A stretch of DNA of 28,128 nt from Fonticula alba (taxonomy: Eukaryota; Opisthokonta; Rotosphaerida; Fonticulaceae): assembly GCF_000388065.1 (NCBI RefSeq), contig NW_009242978.1, positions 1,631,458 through 1,659,585 of the forward strand. Direction: 5' to 3'. The position numbers and the translations under genes were made by a program. Numbering within the stretch: position 1 is the stretch's first letter; each line of letters opens with the position of its first letter. This document shows, piece after piece, positions 1 through 12,100 of this stretch. The notes beneath the pieces are model-generated. The model searched no databases, was not told the DNA's origin, and saw only the letters and a list, made by a program, of their open reading frames with translations.

Positions 1-174
1 GGGGGGGGGGAGGGATCAGGCTGTTGGGGCGCAATTGTGGGGTTTCTGTTCCAAAATCGAGAGCGAGCCGGCCCCGCGCCCACAAGCGAAGGCCCGGAAG
101 ACAGACAGCAACCACACGTCTTACCAGCCGGCCCGGACCGGGGGCCACATTCACGCTGGACGGAGAGAAAGGCA

Positions 175-212
<38 letters not shown>

Positions 213-390
213 TGCGTGCATGCGCGCACTCGATGCAGGGACACAGACAGTGTGTATTCGTGCGGAAGATGAGAAAAGGAAGGTCTAGGTGGGAGGGATA
301 CGGAGGGGGGGGGACACCAGGAGAAACCCTAGCTTGGCCCGAGACGGGTCCGCGTGATCTCAGCCGAGTCACACGGCAGGGGCGTCTTAA
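1..390. other. 3' flank of URB1 with a CA microsatellite
   Basis: No gene is supported here. The stretch lies just downstream of the URB1 stop codon, which reads on the minus strand. It holds a CA repeat at 177-209 and G-rich sequence. All open frames here are short and driven by the repeat. No AATAAA is seen on the minus strand. Confidence 0.6.
177..209. repeat. (CA)n microsatellite
   Basis: About 16 uninterrupted CA units, followed by CG/CATG-rich sequence. It lies in the 3' flank of URB1. Confidence 0.95.
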
Positions 391-3300
391 CTAGGCAATG
401 GCGTTCAGGGCCGCCAGCAGGCCGAAGAGCTGCCGACGGACGGGGTGCACCTCGGCGGCGCCAGGAGCGGCGGAGCCGGCCCCGCCAGCATGCGGGAGAG
501 AGCAGAAGGCGCAGGTGGTGAAACCACCAGCCGGGGTCTTGACCAGAGCCCAGTGGTCGGCGGTGAGGATACGCTCGGCCGAGGAAAGGCGCGCGAGGCA
601 GGGGATGGCCGCGACACGGCCAGCCGCTTCGCTGGTGACCGAGGCCGCCTCGGTCCCGGTGGCCACCGGGGCCAGCGAGGCAGATTCGAGGGCCGAGCTG
701 CCCTCGTCATCGTCGGACTCGTCATCAAGATCGCCGGCCGCCTGACGGCGGCGCACGTCGATGCTCTCCTCCACATCACTGTAGCCGAGGGCATTGTCAC
801 ACTGGCAGCAGGCCATGCTGGAGCCATCATCGGCCGGCGGAACGGCCGACAGCGGAGCCGGGGCAGCGCCGCTGGCCGCCACCTGGAGCAGGCGATCCGA
901 GCAGGCGGACACCAGAAGCAGCTGCTCGGCCGTCAGGACAACCTTCAGGTGCTCGTCCACGGCGCTCAGGGTGTCCTGCTCCTCGTCATCGGACGAGGCG
1001 GCCGGCGTCGAAGTGGCCTTGGTGGCGGCATGCAGATCCTGAATGCCCTCCACACGGACAAGACCGCTGTCAGCGAGGAGGCGCAGCGCGGCGATGGTCG
1101 ACGACAGGAGGGCATTCTGGGCCACGCTCGGTGCACTCAAGCTGGCAACCGTCGCGAGGGGGCTCACATCGGCCTCGGTGAAGTGCTTGCGCAGGGCAGC
1201 CACAAGGGCATGCGCGGCCTGCTGGCACTGGATGAGGAGCTGCGCTGACAGGGGGGTGGTCAGCGCATTGGAAGCCCCCGTGCTGGCGGCCGGGCTGAAG
1301 GCCGGCTCACTGTACGGGGTGGCCGGGGTCGAGGGAAGGTCCACCTTGCGCTGGGGCAACTTCACACCCGAATCGGAGTCGGAGTCGGAGTCGGAGTCGG
1401 AGTCGGAATCCGAGCTAGACTGCTCCACCTCCATCTCCTCGTCGCTGTCGCTGTCGCTGTCACTTGCGCTGTCGCTATCCGACGAGTCGGCGGATTCCTT
1501 CTGGATCTGTCGGACAACCAGCTGCAGGAGGGCATCCATCGCCGCGACCAGCAGGCGCGCGGCAACCGCAAAGAGCGGCACACCGCCGGCATCGGCCGAG
1601 GGGTACAGCTGCACGGGGTCCGAGCGTGAAAGGAGCGTCGTGAGCCAGGGAACCAGGCCGCCACGAATGAGCAGCGCCCGAACAGCGGGGTTGGCCGCGG
1701 CTGGCCGCCGGGCAGAGAAGCGCATCGGCGAATACATGTCCATGCCTTCGGCGGTGGTGGTGGCGCCAAAGGCATCACCGACATCCCGGCGCAGGGCCCC
1801 GGCCAGCGTGTCACGCTCCGAGCCAAACAGCGCCCGAGTCAGGAGCAGCATCACAAAGCGCCGAGTGGCCGGCGAAGCCTGGTCCGAGTCCAGATGCGTC
1901 TGGAGCAGGGAGAACACATGCCGACGCTTGTATGGGCGCACATCGTCCACGAGGCCGGGCTGCAGGCTCTCGGCCACCAGGCGCAAGAGCCACAGACGCT
2001 CGCTGCGGAAGTGCTCCGGGGAGGTGGAGAAGAAGAGGTTGTAGAAGAGGGGAACATCCTTCAGGGAGAGAGAGTGGGAGAGAGAGAGGGGGGGGGGGGA
2101 GAGAACGCGCGTGTGTGTGGGGGGGGGGGATGAGGGCGAAAGCAGGGGACAATGTCAGACAACGCTCGAGGGCGCACAGGCCTCCGGCTGGAGGCCGCTG
2201 CTTGAGGGGGGGGGGGGGAGCATGAAAAAACCCCATAAGAAGGGCAATCCAAGAGGAGAAGGGGGCAACGCACATCGAAGAACAGATGCGACCGCTGGAG
2301 GAAGTGCCGGTTGAGCACCGGGAACATGGGATGCTCGGGCTGGAGCATGACCCCAAGAGCCCGGGCCAGGAAGTGCGCCACCACCGACGATGCGCGGGGG
2401 GGAATGGACTCGGTGTTGATGGGACGCCCACCCGAAGCGGCCAACTCGCAGGCGGAGACCGAATTCCGGAAGATGTCCAGCACCAAGCACACCTGGGAGC
2501 TGTTCCGGAAGGGAGCCTGCGCCACATGCCGACGAAGCAGGGAGAGGGCCGCACCGGCAGCACCACGGACGCACGGCTGCGAGGAGGACAGGCACACCAG
2601 CAGCAGGCTGGCCCAGTTGCTCTCGAAGAGACGACGGAGCACCGGGCCGACCACCGGAGCCCCGGTCTCCGGGGCCACCCAGGTGTCGGCGCCATCGCGA
2701 TCAAACTGCCTGCCACCACGGGGCCGGTCCTTGTGTCCGAACACACGGGGCCGCGCACCGACATCCTCACCGGCAGCCAGGGCCGCATCATGGCGGTCGA
2801 TGAGCTCGTCCTCGGCGGCGGCCGCGGCGGCTGCGGCCGCCGCACCGGCCGCCCCACTGCGGTCCCGCGGAGGGCGAATATGCGGGATGGATTGCGCCAG
2901 CAGGGCAAAGAGCAGGGGAATGAAGAAGGCCGGGTCATAGGCACCGCGCTGCATGGCCGACCGGCGGCGGGCCCCGTCGGCCTGGCTGCCACGCGCATCG
3001 AAGGCCTCCAGCAGCCCCTCGATGGCCGGGGCCTCCAGGGTGGAAAGCGGATCGAAGGACCGCACACTGGCCGCCATGAGGGTCGGGTCGACTGCCTGCA
3101 CAAGACCCTGCACAGTGCCTCGCAGGGCCGCGCGCGACTGCGACACAGACGACCGGGCCATTTCGTCGATGAGCGACGCGGCGAAGCCCGAGTGCGACAG
3201 GGCCAACGGCCCGAGGACCACACAGCCCCACGCCTCCAGGCGCAGGAGAACCGCCAACAGGAGCCGATCCACATGATGCTGAGTGCCCTGGTACACGCGC

Positions 3301-6300
3301 AGCAGCCGGGACACCATCGAAGCGGACACCGGCAGGACATCCGCATCGGCCAGGGGGGTCGACCGGCCGCCGATCCCGGCGCGACCGTTGATGTCCATGC
3401 GCGATGGCCAGACAAGGTCGGCCGCGCCGGCCAGCAGGGCAGCCGTCGCCTCGACCGCCGGCATAACCCGGGCATCGCGCGAACGCAGAACCGCCATCAG
3501 GGCCGGAGCCTGGATCACCGCCTCAAAGAAGACGCTCTTGGTGGAGGAGAGAGCCAGGAAGACGCCACGTCCACCGGAGCCGCCGGTGCGGCCACCGGCC
3601 CCATTGGCCCAGGGGCTGATCCGGGGCAGGAGCCCGCGACGAAGGGCATTCAGGGCCGCCGCCAGGAGGGGCACCCTCTGCAGGGCCTTCACGGCAGCTG
3701 GCGTGTCGGCCAGCGAGCCCGGCTCTTGGTGGTCTCCGGGCTGCAGAGCCTGGCAAAGGAGGTCCGCTTGGGTCAGCACAGCGGTGGCCACCTGCAGGAG
3801 GGTGTTCAGGTCGCGCTCGCCCAGGGAACCGGGCTGCTGGAGCAAAAGATCAGTCGTCTCCATCGACGGGACGCCACCGGCATCGGCACCGATGAATCGG
3901 AAGGCCGCCTCGAGAGCCGAGCCTTCCCCCTCGGCCGGGCGCATCTCCACATCGGACGCCGGGGCGGCGTTGGCGAGCGAGGACAGCGAATCGGTGATCG
4001 ATCGAACAAGCTGCTGCTCGGCCGGGCTGGCGGCCTCGGCGCCAGCCGGCGGCAGAGCCCACAGGAGCTGGAGCTTCGGCGTCAGCAGGGCGCCTGCCGA
4101 GAGGACCATGCGTCGAACAACGAGGCTCACATTGGACTCGGCCTTGTTATCGCCGGCGACGTCGGCCATCTGGAAGATGGCCCGGATGACGGCCGCCTGC
4201 TCGTCGTTGGAGAACAGCTTATTCATGGCGAAGAAGAGGATCACCGGGCGCAGAGAGGGGCACTGCATTGAGGCGGGCGGAGGGAGGGGGAGAGGGGGGG
4301 GGGGGGGGGGGGCATTTTTTGTTCAACTTACTTCGGTCAGAATCGATCGCCGAGAGGGCGGCCGGCACGTGGGCAAGAGCCATGGATGCACGTACATCAG
4401 TGGCCGGGCTGGCAGCAAACAGCTCGGTCTGGGCCTTGAGCCAGGCACACAGCTCGCGGTGCTTGGGCTCGGGCAGGAGACCCCCACTGGCCAGCTCGCA
4501 CGAGAGCAGGAGGCTCCCGGGCAGGGCGTGCCAGGCAGATGGCGAGAAGAGGTCCTGAGAGGCCAGCTGAGCCAATGCCTCGGCCGGGGCCACGGTCACC
4601 GAGGCCTGGTCCGAGGCGGTGCCAGCCAGCACATGCAGGCGCCGGAAGCAGGCCGTCACGATGGCGGCCAGGGTTTGCTGAGTCGATGCATCGGCCGACT
4701 TGCCGGTCGGCGCGGCGGCCAGACGCTGGATGCCGAGCAGGGCCGCCTCGGAAAGATCACGCGTGGCTGCGCCATTGAGGACGACCAGCAGGAAGCGCAG
4801 GACCACCGGCCGAGCCAGGACGCCGTGCTCGGCGAAGAAGCGGATCCAGGTGTGCGGCGGGATCTGGACTTGAAGGCTGAGGGGGTGGTATTTGAGCGGG
4901 CCACGAAGGAATGAAATCAACGGGAGGGGGAGGTGCAGGGGGGCGGGGGAGCGGGAAAGGAGGTTAGCAAGCAACCCGAGGGCGAATCTAGTTGGCGACC
5001 GGGGGAGGGGGGGGGGGGGAGGGGGCGCACAGGGGGGCGGATTCGGCCTCCAAGTTGGTAGCCTTCTGGAGGAAGTAATGGCGGAACCAGAGATACACGC
5101 CAGGAGTGGGAGCACCAAGACGCTGGAAATAGACATGGTGGAAGGCGAGGATGGTGGCGGCAGCCAGGAGGAGCGGTCCAGTGGTCGGGCCATCAGCCGA
5201 CAGGGCGGCCAGGCGGGCGGGCGGGGTTGGCATGGCATCAGCCTCGGCCACCAGGGCATTAGCCAGGCCAAAGGCCGGGGTCTTCTCCCAGGCCGACACC
5301 GGCAGCAGAGGCAGGATGCGCAAGTGAAGGAGCTGAAGTGATTGCGGCATGGCGCGCAGGATCTCGGCGGTCGGGAAAAGACGAGCCGGATCGAAGCGCG
5401 ACTCGATGGCCGCCTCCGGCAAGTTCTGTGCAAAGCTCAGCAGGGCGGACAGCGACGCCAGATACAGAAGAACAGAAGAGGCTGTGTGCGTATGTGTGTG
5501 AGAGGGAGAGGGAGCAGCGGGAGGCGGGCAGGAGAATATATGAGGGCCAGGAAAGGAGCGCACACTTGCGCCCAGCCTGGTGATCCGCGGCGAACACCTG
5601 GCTCACACGGGCCTGCTGAGCCTGAATCACCTGGAAGTCGGGCAGGCGCCGGCGGAGAAGCTGACGCAGCTCGATGGTCGTCCGGGTCCAGGCACCAGCA
5701 AGCGCATCCCCGGCACCCTCGACCGCGCGATCGGCCTCCTCCAGCAGCGTCACCACACGCTTGAACTTCTGGAAAATGGTGTTGAGGACGGAAAGGGCGA
5801 AATAGCGAACCAGGGGCTCGGTATGTTGCAGAGCCGCACTCAGGGCGGTGCGCGACAGCCAGGTGGGGATGATCAAGTCGGCGAGGGCCGACGCGGGCAG
5901 GGGCTTCGTCGGGTCCTCGAAAGCCGGCGGGTCGAGGGCGATGACCTTGGACATGAAGGTGATGGCCGAAAACCACTTGAGCGAGGGGCGCGGGTCCGGC
6001 GAGAAGGTGAACTGCCGCCAGAAGCTGGGTGACCGGGCATACGAGCGCGGGGGACAAGCCAGGAGGATCAGAGAGAGGACAAACCGGACGACGGGTAGAG
6101 GATGCGCATCAAACATGCGCGATTGTGTGTGTGTGGGGGGGGGGGAGAGAGAGGGGGGATCGGCATGAGCGTAAGCACAAGCATGGGCGTGAGCGCAGAT
6201 GAGCATGAGTGGGCGTGCCTACCTGGCGGTCAGGAAAGGATGCACGTGCAGGATGCGCATCAGGAGATCCGACTGGCGAAGCTCCGCCGTGGGGTCCAGC

Positions 6301-8007
6301 ATCCCAAGAACACGCAGAGCCACCGAGAAGGATTGGGGCGTATTGCGGGTCTCCTCGGCCCCGGTAAAGAACTTCACAAAGAGGGCATTCCTGGAGGGAA
6401 AAAGAGAGAGGAAGAGGAGACACATGGTACGTCAGCAAAAGCCCAGGATGAGGGATGTACCCCGGAGAGGAGCTGCGACGGGGAAGGCAAACACAAATGG
6501 AGGCCGGCGCGGGACGGGGCCGGTGCGGAGAAGGGAAGCATGGCTGGAACGCACGCCTCATGAGTGGTGGGGGCCAGACCAACGCCGGGCGTGGCAAGCA
6601 GGCTGCCGAAGAAGGAATCCACCACATTGACAACCTCAGCCATGCGGGTATCCGCGTCGGGGGTCTGCGGGGCGGGCGCCCAGGAGAACAGCCGGACCAG
6701 GGCCTCCAGCACCGGGCCCAGCAGGAAGCTGGCCCGCTGGGACCGAGCCAGGCGATCATCCACCACCAGCATCTCGAAGAGGCCCTTGAGAACCTGGAAA
6801 ACAAGCTACACCGTGCAAACACCGAGTCAGAGGGAGGCGGGGAGAGATGAAGCCACGAAAGGCCAGGATGTCCGATTGGCATGGGGCGTGCGCCGGCAAC
6901 AGTGCAACAAGGAAGGCGTACCGGGGCGCTGTCCTGGTTCAGGTCACGCAGAGCCGCGGCGATCGGGGCCTTAAGGGCCAGGGCCTTCTTCCGGATGGCA
7001 GAGCTCTGGCTTCCGCAGAAGCCCATCAGGAAGCCGATGTAGATCCCGCGCGGAGAAGTGTCACCCTGCCAAGCCGAGGGCATGGCACAGGCTCCCCGCC
7101 CGGAGAGGATGCGGTTGAGCGGCTTGAAGGAGAAGTTGAATGTATCCAAGAGCTGGGTGGCGAAGCTGTCACTCAGGCGCTGGATGGCGATCAGCGCATG
7201 GAGACCGGCCTCCCGGTGGGGGAAGGTTTCGGCGCCCAGAGCGTGGTAGAGCTTCTTGCACTGGTTGGAGGTAAGCAAGAACCGAGCCAGTGCGATACCA
7301 AGAGCTCGGGTCTCGGCCGTCTCGGTGGACAGCTCGATCATGATCGCTGCGATGAGCAGAAGCTGCCCATCAAAGCTGGGCGGGACCGACTGAGGAGCTA
7401 CGTTAGACGATGGGGCTAGAGGAGGGAGGGGGAGAGAGAGAGAGAGAGAGGTGGAGAGAACAGGAGGAGTTGAGGGGGGAAGGAGCAGGCGAAGGATGAT
7501 GCTCGGCAGGGGGGGGGGGGGGACAAAATCATGCGCACCTTGGACACGTCGTTGCGCCAATACCAAATGATGGACTCGCCAGCCGGGTCGAGCTTGGCAA
7601 AGTCCACAAGGAAGGTCATTTCCAGGGGCGCAGGCGAGGGATCCGTGTCGATGCCACGGTCGATCAGACACGTCCGCCGAAGAGCCGGCGCAAAGAGCGG
7701 GAGGGCTAGTCGTGGGCGGCATGGGAAGAAGTGGTTAGATAAACAAGGAGACAGAGGGGGGGGGGGAGGGCAGAAAGGCAAAGGGCCAGGGCAATGCGCT
7801 CGATGAGGAGACAGAGGGGGTAGAGGGGGCAGAGGGGGAATGCGCACCCCTGGCCGGGACTTCGGGGTTCGGGTCGAGCAAGACCTGATGCAGGGTCCGC
7901 GCATTGAGCGTGATGTCGCTGCGAGCACGCTTACCAGGGTGCTGGCCAGCGTGGTCACCCTCGCTGGGCGGAGGGGTCGAGGCCACGGCGCGTTTCTTGC
8001 CGGACAT
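391..8007 (-). CDS. URB1: URB1/Npa1-like nucleolar pre-60S ribosome assembly factor
   Basis: Known role of the family: a large helical-repeat scaffold acting in the nucleolus in the earliest pre-60S particles, with Npa2/Urb2, Nop8, Rsa3 and Dbp6 in yeast. Proposed exons (minus strand, 5' to 3'): 7848-8007, 7539-7705, 6922-7389, 6555-6793, 6223-6390, about 5598-6024, about 5031-5425, 4396-4876, 2274-4262, 391-2058. Phases agree across all joins and give about 2,050 residues (human about 2,270, yeast about 1,760). Family evidence: N-terminal blocks such as NALFVKFFTGAEETRNTPQ and LVRYFALSVLNTIFQKFKR, and near the C-terminus PLFYNLFFSTSPEHFRSERL followed by RRHVFSLLQ and the LIRGGLVPWL block. 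A Ser/Asp tract (about residues 1,683-1,727) lies in the last exon. The exon 6/7 junction is uncertain: donors at 5565, 5597 or 5606 can pair with acceptors ending at 5436 or 5426. The exon 8 donor is also disputed (see findings). Start chosen at MSGKKRAV; a longer N-terminus is possible. Confidence 0.9.
1371..1490 (-). repeat. Coding Ser/Asp repeat in the last URB1 exon
   Basis: Near-perfect GAGTCG-type hexamers (plus strand) at 1371-1412 and GCTGTC-type hexamers at 1441-1490 encode two Ser-Asp runs separated by an acidic EEMEVEQ segment. Such acidic serine tracts are common in nucleolar proteins and are likely CK2 substrates (inference). Confidence 0.9.
2059..2273 (-). other. URB1 last intron
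   Basis: A 215 nt intron with donor GTGCGT and an acceptor ending GAAG. It contains pyrimidine runs on the sense strand. Both sides are phase 0, joining ...HLFFD to DVPLFYNLFF. Confidence 0.8.
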
Positions 8008-8571
8008 AGTGAGAAGGGGAGAAGCTGTAGGGGAGAGGGGGGGGGGGGGGATGAGAAAGGGAGGGGGAGGAGGGGGACAACTTGCACGAACGGCCAGGAG
8101 GCCAAGCTGGCAGCGTGGTCTCCGAGAAATCCCCAGCCTCGAGATCGGTCATCTCCCGAGCATGCGGAGGGCTGCGAGAGAAATGCAAGATGAAGGGAGG
8201 GGGGGGGGGCGGGGGGCGCAGACCAAAATGGATGAAAGAAACACCGGCGAACCGGCGCACATGGGCACAGGTGCCCCCGCAGCAAGAAATGTGCAGGAGA
8301 GGAAAAGGCAATCTAGGGGGGTGTATTGTGGTTCGCGTGCGGATGTGCGAGCGTGGCACGCCTGCACCGCGGGGTTGGCCACGCAGGCGCACCACCAGCC
8401 AGCCTCGGACACACGAGACGGGGACGGGGAAGGGGCGAAGGAAGAGAGGGCACACAAGGGCATGGGGGCTGGGCGGGCGCGGGCGCGGGCGCGGGTGCGG
8501 GCGACGGAGGGGCCCACACGCGGGAACCACCGCGCCCGACCGTTGGCAGTAGCTCGGTCGCATATGATCTG
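8008..8571. other. Intergenic: exchanger 3' end and URB1 5' leader with a possible upstream exon
   Basis: On the minus strand, CTACAG at 8030-8025 looks like an acceptor 17 nt before the URB1 ATG. A matching 61 nt exon at 8092-8152 begins with ATG (MTDLEAGDFSETTLPAWPPG) and ends at a GTTCGT donor in phase 1, so it joins in frame to SPLLTMSGKK. A further acceptor-like CTCTCGCAG lies just upstream of that ATG. These may be 5' UTR exons or an extended N-terminus. A GC-rich repeat lies at 8476-8503. Confidence 0.4.
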
Positions 8572-9099
8572 TCACACGAGGGCCAGGGTCACGTTGGCGA
8601 CGGTGGAAATGACAAACAGCCCAACCAGCACCCACCCGAGCAGACGCTCAAAGCGGAAGCCCCGATACACCACATAGATGGTGGTGATGATCAGGACCAC
8701 GAAGAGCGTCAGCAGGGAAGTGAGCAGGTGGACGTTCATGCCGACCTGGTACGGCTCGCCGGTGGTGGCGATCAGGAAGGTACAGGCAATGCCGACACCA
8801 AGCAGCATGTTGAGCATGGGCCCGGCGTAGCTGGCGCTGGCGGCCATCTGCGCGTGGCCCATGCGAGCCATGGCGACGTTGGCCACCAGATCGCCGACAC
8901 TGTTGCCCCATGCAAGGACCGTCAGTCCCAGCAGGGTGTCACTGATGCCGATGACCACGCCAAGAGTCTGGAGCAGGGCCACCAGCTCATTGGCGATGAG
9001 GTAGATCCAGACAATGGAGATGAGAAAGGCGGGCCAAGCAAGGAACTGCGGGGCTGATGTGAGAATGAAGTCGCATCGGCAGAGGGCAGGCGCCGACGG

Positions 9100-9137
<38 letters not shown>

Positions 9138-12100
9138 TGTCCCCCCGCAAGAGGTGGGGCAGGCCCGGCCGGTAGCGGCCGCGCGCGCAGGGCGGACAGC
9201 CGGCTCGCACGCCGCCCCCTGTCGGGCCCTCGTGCCTTGCCGGGACCCTTGCCGCGGGCGGGCGGGCGGCCCGAAGGTTGCCCGAGTGACCGGGGCCCGG
9301 GGGGGAGCAAAACAGGCGGGGGCAGCCGACAATAGGGAGAACGGGGGGGACAGGGAGGGCGGGAGAGCGGGAGACGGAGAAAGGAGAAAAAGAGGCCGAA
9401 ACGCACGTTGTACCAGGAGGGGTTTCGCCGAGGGACGAACCAGAAGCAGGCAGCCGCAAGGGGGATGGACAGAAGGAAGACCAGTAGCGCGAGCGGGAAG
9501 TTTGGAGTGCCAATCGGGATGCTCTGGATGCCGATGCCAATGGTGAAGAAGGTCGGAGCCAGGAGACAGTTCAGCGACAGGAGGATGTGATTGTACGGCG
9601 GCTGGGGGGTGTTGTCATCCTCGCCGGCATCTCCGTCGGCGTCAGAGCCAAGCATCGATGAAAGACCCTCGCCCTGGATGTTCAGAGCCTCGAGTTCCTT
9701 GGGGCAGATGATGGGCTGCGTGTCGAAGGTGAACTCCGACCCGACCGACACCATGGACCCGCGCCGGGCCCCGGCAGCACTGGGAATCCGCAGGCCCGGG
9801 GTCCCATCAGCGGACAGGCAGTCGACTGACAGGGATCGGACAGCCCGCTGTCCGGCCGGGCCCGCCAAGGGCACCACCTCGCCACTGGGCACCGGACCGA
9901 GATCGGGCGCCGGCAGCTCGGCCAGCAGCTCCTCCTCCTCCTCCTCCAGCAGCTCGCATAGGGGGATGGTCACGACAAAGAGCAAGTGAACCGGGGCCGA
10001 GATGATGGCCGCCACACGAGCCAACATGGTCATATCCTTCCAGTTGGCATACAGCGGGAAGATGAGGCGGATGAAACTGCGCACGCGCTCGCGGAGCTGC
10101 TGCGCCGAATCGGGGTGGAGCTCCGAAAAATGGGGATCCGCATTGGCATCCGGCACGGTGGGGCCATCGTCGGCCGGGGCAAAGTGAACCACCGGCGCCG
10201 GGGCAATCCAAGTCGAGGTATCGGAAGGGAGCCCGGAGGCCGGGGGCGGAATCGTCGGCCCGGTGTGCGGGGAGGAGACATCCCCATGGGTGCTCGGGCC
10301 GATGCCGCCCGGTAGCGAGGCCACACCAGGCATGGTGGGGTGGCTGGTGGTGTGCTGCGAGAGGCTCGGCGTGGCAGGGGCCGAGAGGGCCGTCGGCGAG
10401 GGGGGACACGAAATTGGCGCCTCGAGGATGGGCGACAGTCGAGCGGAGATGCTGCCCCGGCGAGAGCGGATCCGCGCTGGTGATAGAGCTCCAGTGCCAG
10501 CGGCGGAGGACCAGCCGCGTGAAATGACCGATGACGGGCTGAGGGGAGGATCATAGATGCCTCCTGGCCCGTAGGAGTAGGCGCCGGGGGCGCTGTCGGC
10601 CGGGCCACCCGGCCCCGGCAGGGAGGAGTATGTGCCATTGGCTTCGCGATCAGCGAGCTTCTCATGGACAAGGTAGTCCTGCTGGCGCTGCGAGGCAGCT
10701 GATGCCAGTTGCAGAGCGGCCGTGATGGAGCGAACACGCGGCCGGCCCGAGAGATTGTTCTTGAAACCGGAGGACGGCGACACAGGGGCAGGGAGGTGAT
10801 GGTAGCCGGGATGCGGGTCGGTGGAAGCCGGTGCACTTGGCGGCGAGCTGGACACAACGATGGCCGGGATCATGAACGAGGTGGTGTTGCCATCCAGCGA
10901 CAGGGGCTCGGTCGGGGGAGGGAGCGATGGTGGTGGCGGGGAGGAGGAAGAGGACGACATCACGGGCATGAAGGACTCCGGGTCCTGGAGGTAGGGATTG
11001 TCGAGGGAAGTGGTGGACATCAGGGGAGCCTGCTTCTGGGCCAGATCTTCGGTTGAGGAGGAAGCTGACATGCTGGCCTGGCCATTGGTCTCCTGAGCGG
11101 CGATGGCCTTCCGGCGCTTGTGATGCTGATAGATCTTGCGGCCAATGATGACGATGGCCGCGTAAATGACATACCAGGCCACCAGGAAGAGAGACTCCCA
11201 CAGCTCCAGCTGGCCATCATACAGGACAACCATGACAATGATCTAGTGGCCAAGGGTGAGAGGTGGTTTGTAAGGGGTAGGTTGAGCGAAAGGAGGGCCA
11301 AATGGCTGCGCCAGAGTGGAGAGGGGCGCAACGACGGGAGGAGGTGGAGAGGGACAGAAGAAGGAAGAAAGAAGGAACGACATACCAGGGCGATGAAGTA
11401 CATGCCGACGTCACGGAGGAACGGCCGGCGAGTAACGCGGAATTCGGAAACCAAGGTAATGCCACCCACAACGACGGTAGTGATGAAGACACCAGCGCCG
11501 AGGACCTCGCCGAAAGCGAGCTCGAAGGAGCCACGAAGGGCAGCCACCAGTGTGCTGAAAATGTCGGGGGCGCCATTGCCAAAGGCAAGCAAGGTGACAC
11601 CAGCTACATTCTCGGAGAGCTTTTTTTTCATGTGCGTGCGCGTGTGCGTGTGCGTGCGCGTGTGCGTGTGCGTGTGCGTGCGCGTGTGCGTGTGCGTGTG
11701 CGTGTGCGTGTGCGTGTGCGTGTGCGTGCGCGTGTGCGTGTGTGTGCGCGTGTCCGTGTCCGTGTCCGTGTCCGTGTCCGTGTACTGTCAATACATAGGA
11801 GGGGGGAATTCACAAGGGGGGGGGGGCGGGATTGAGAAGGGCGCACCTTGAGGTCGCTGGAGATGACGTTGAGAGACTGACAGAAGAAGCTTTCAGCCGC
11901 CACACCCAGGGCCACGAAGAGATAGAGAAGCCAGAGGACTTGGATGATGATGGAGAACCATGCGGCATTGCTCAAAGCACAGTAGTGCAGGTGGAAATAG
12001 TCGAAGATCGACGAGCCCGAACTGCAATACTCCATGACCAGATCGCAGGAGTTCGGCAAGTTAACCACGTCGCGGCACTGGAGAGCGGAGGGGAGAGAGA

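Noticed and set aside
2286-4271. 661-codon plus-strand open frame
   Set aside because: It is antisense to the long conserved URB1 exon. High GC keeps the opposite frames open, and its translation is low-complexity with no recognised domain.
11411-11791. His-Ala repeat protein frame
   Set aside because: It is the wrong frame relative to the conserved exchanger exon and arises from the hexamer repeat.
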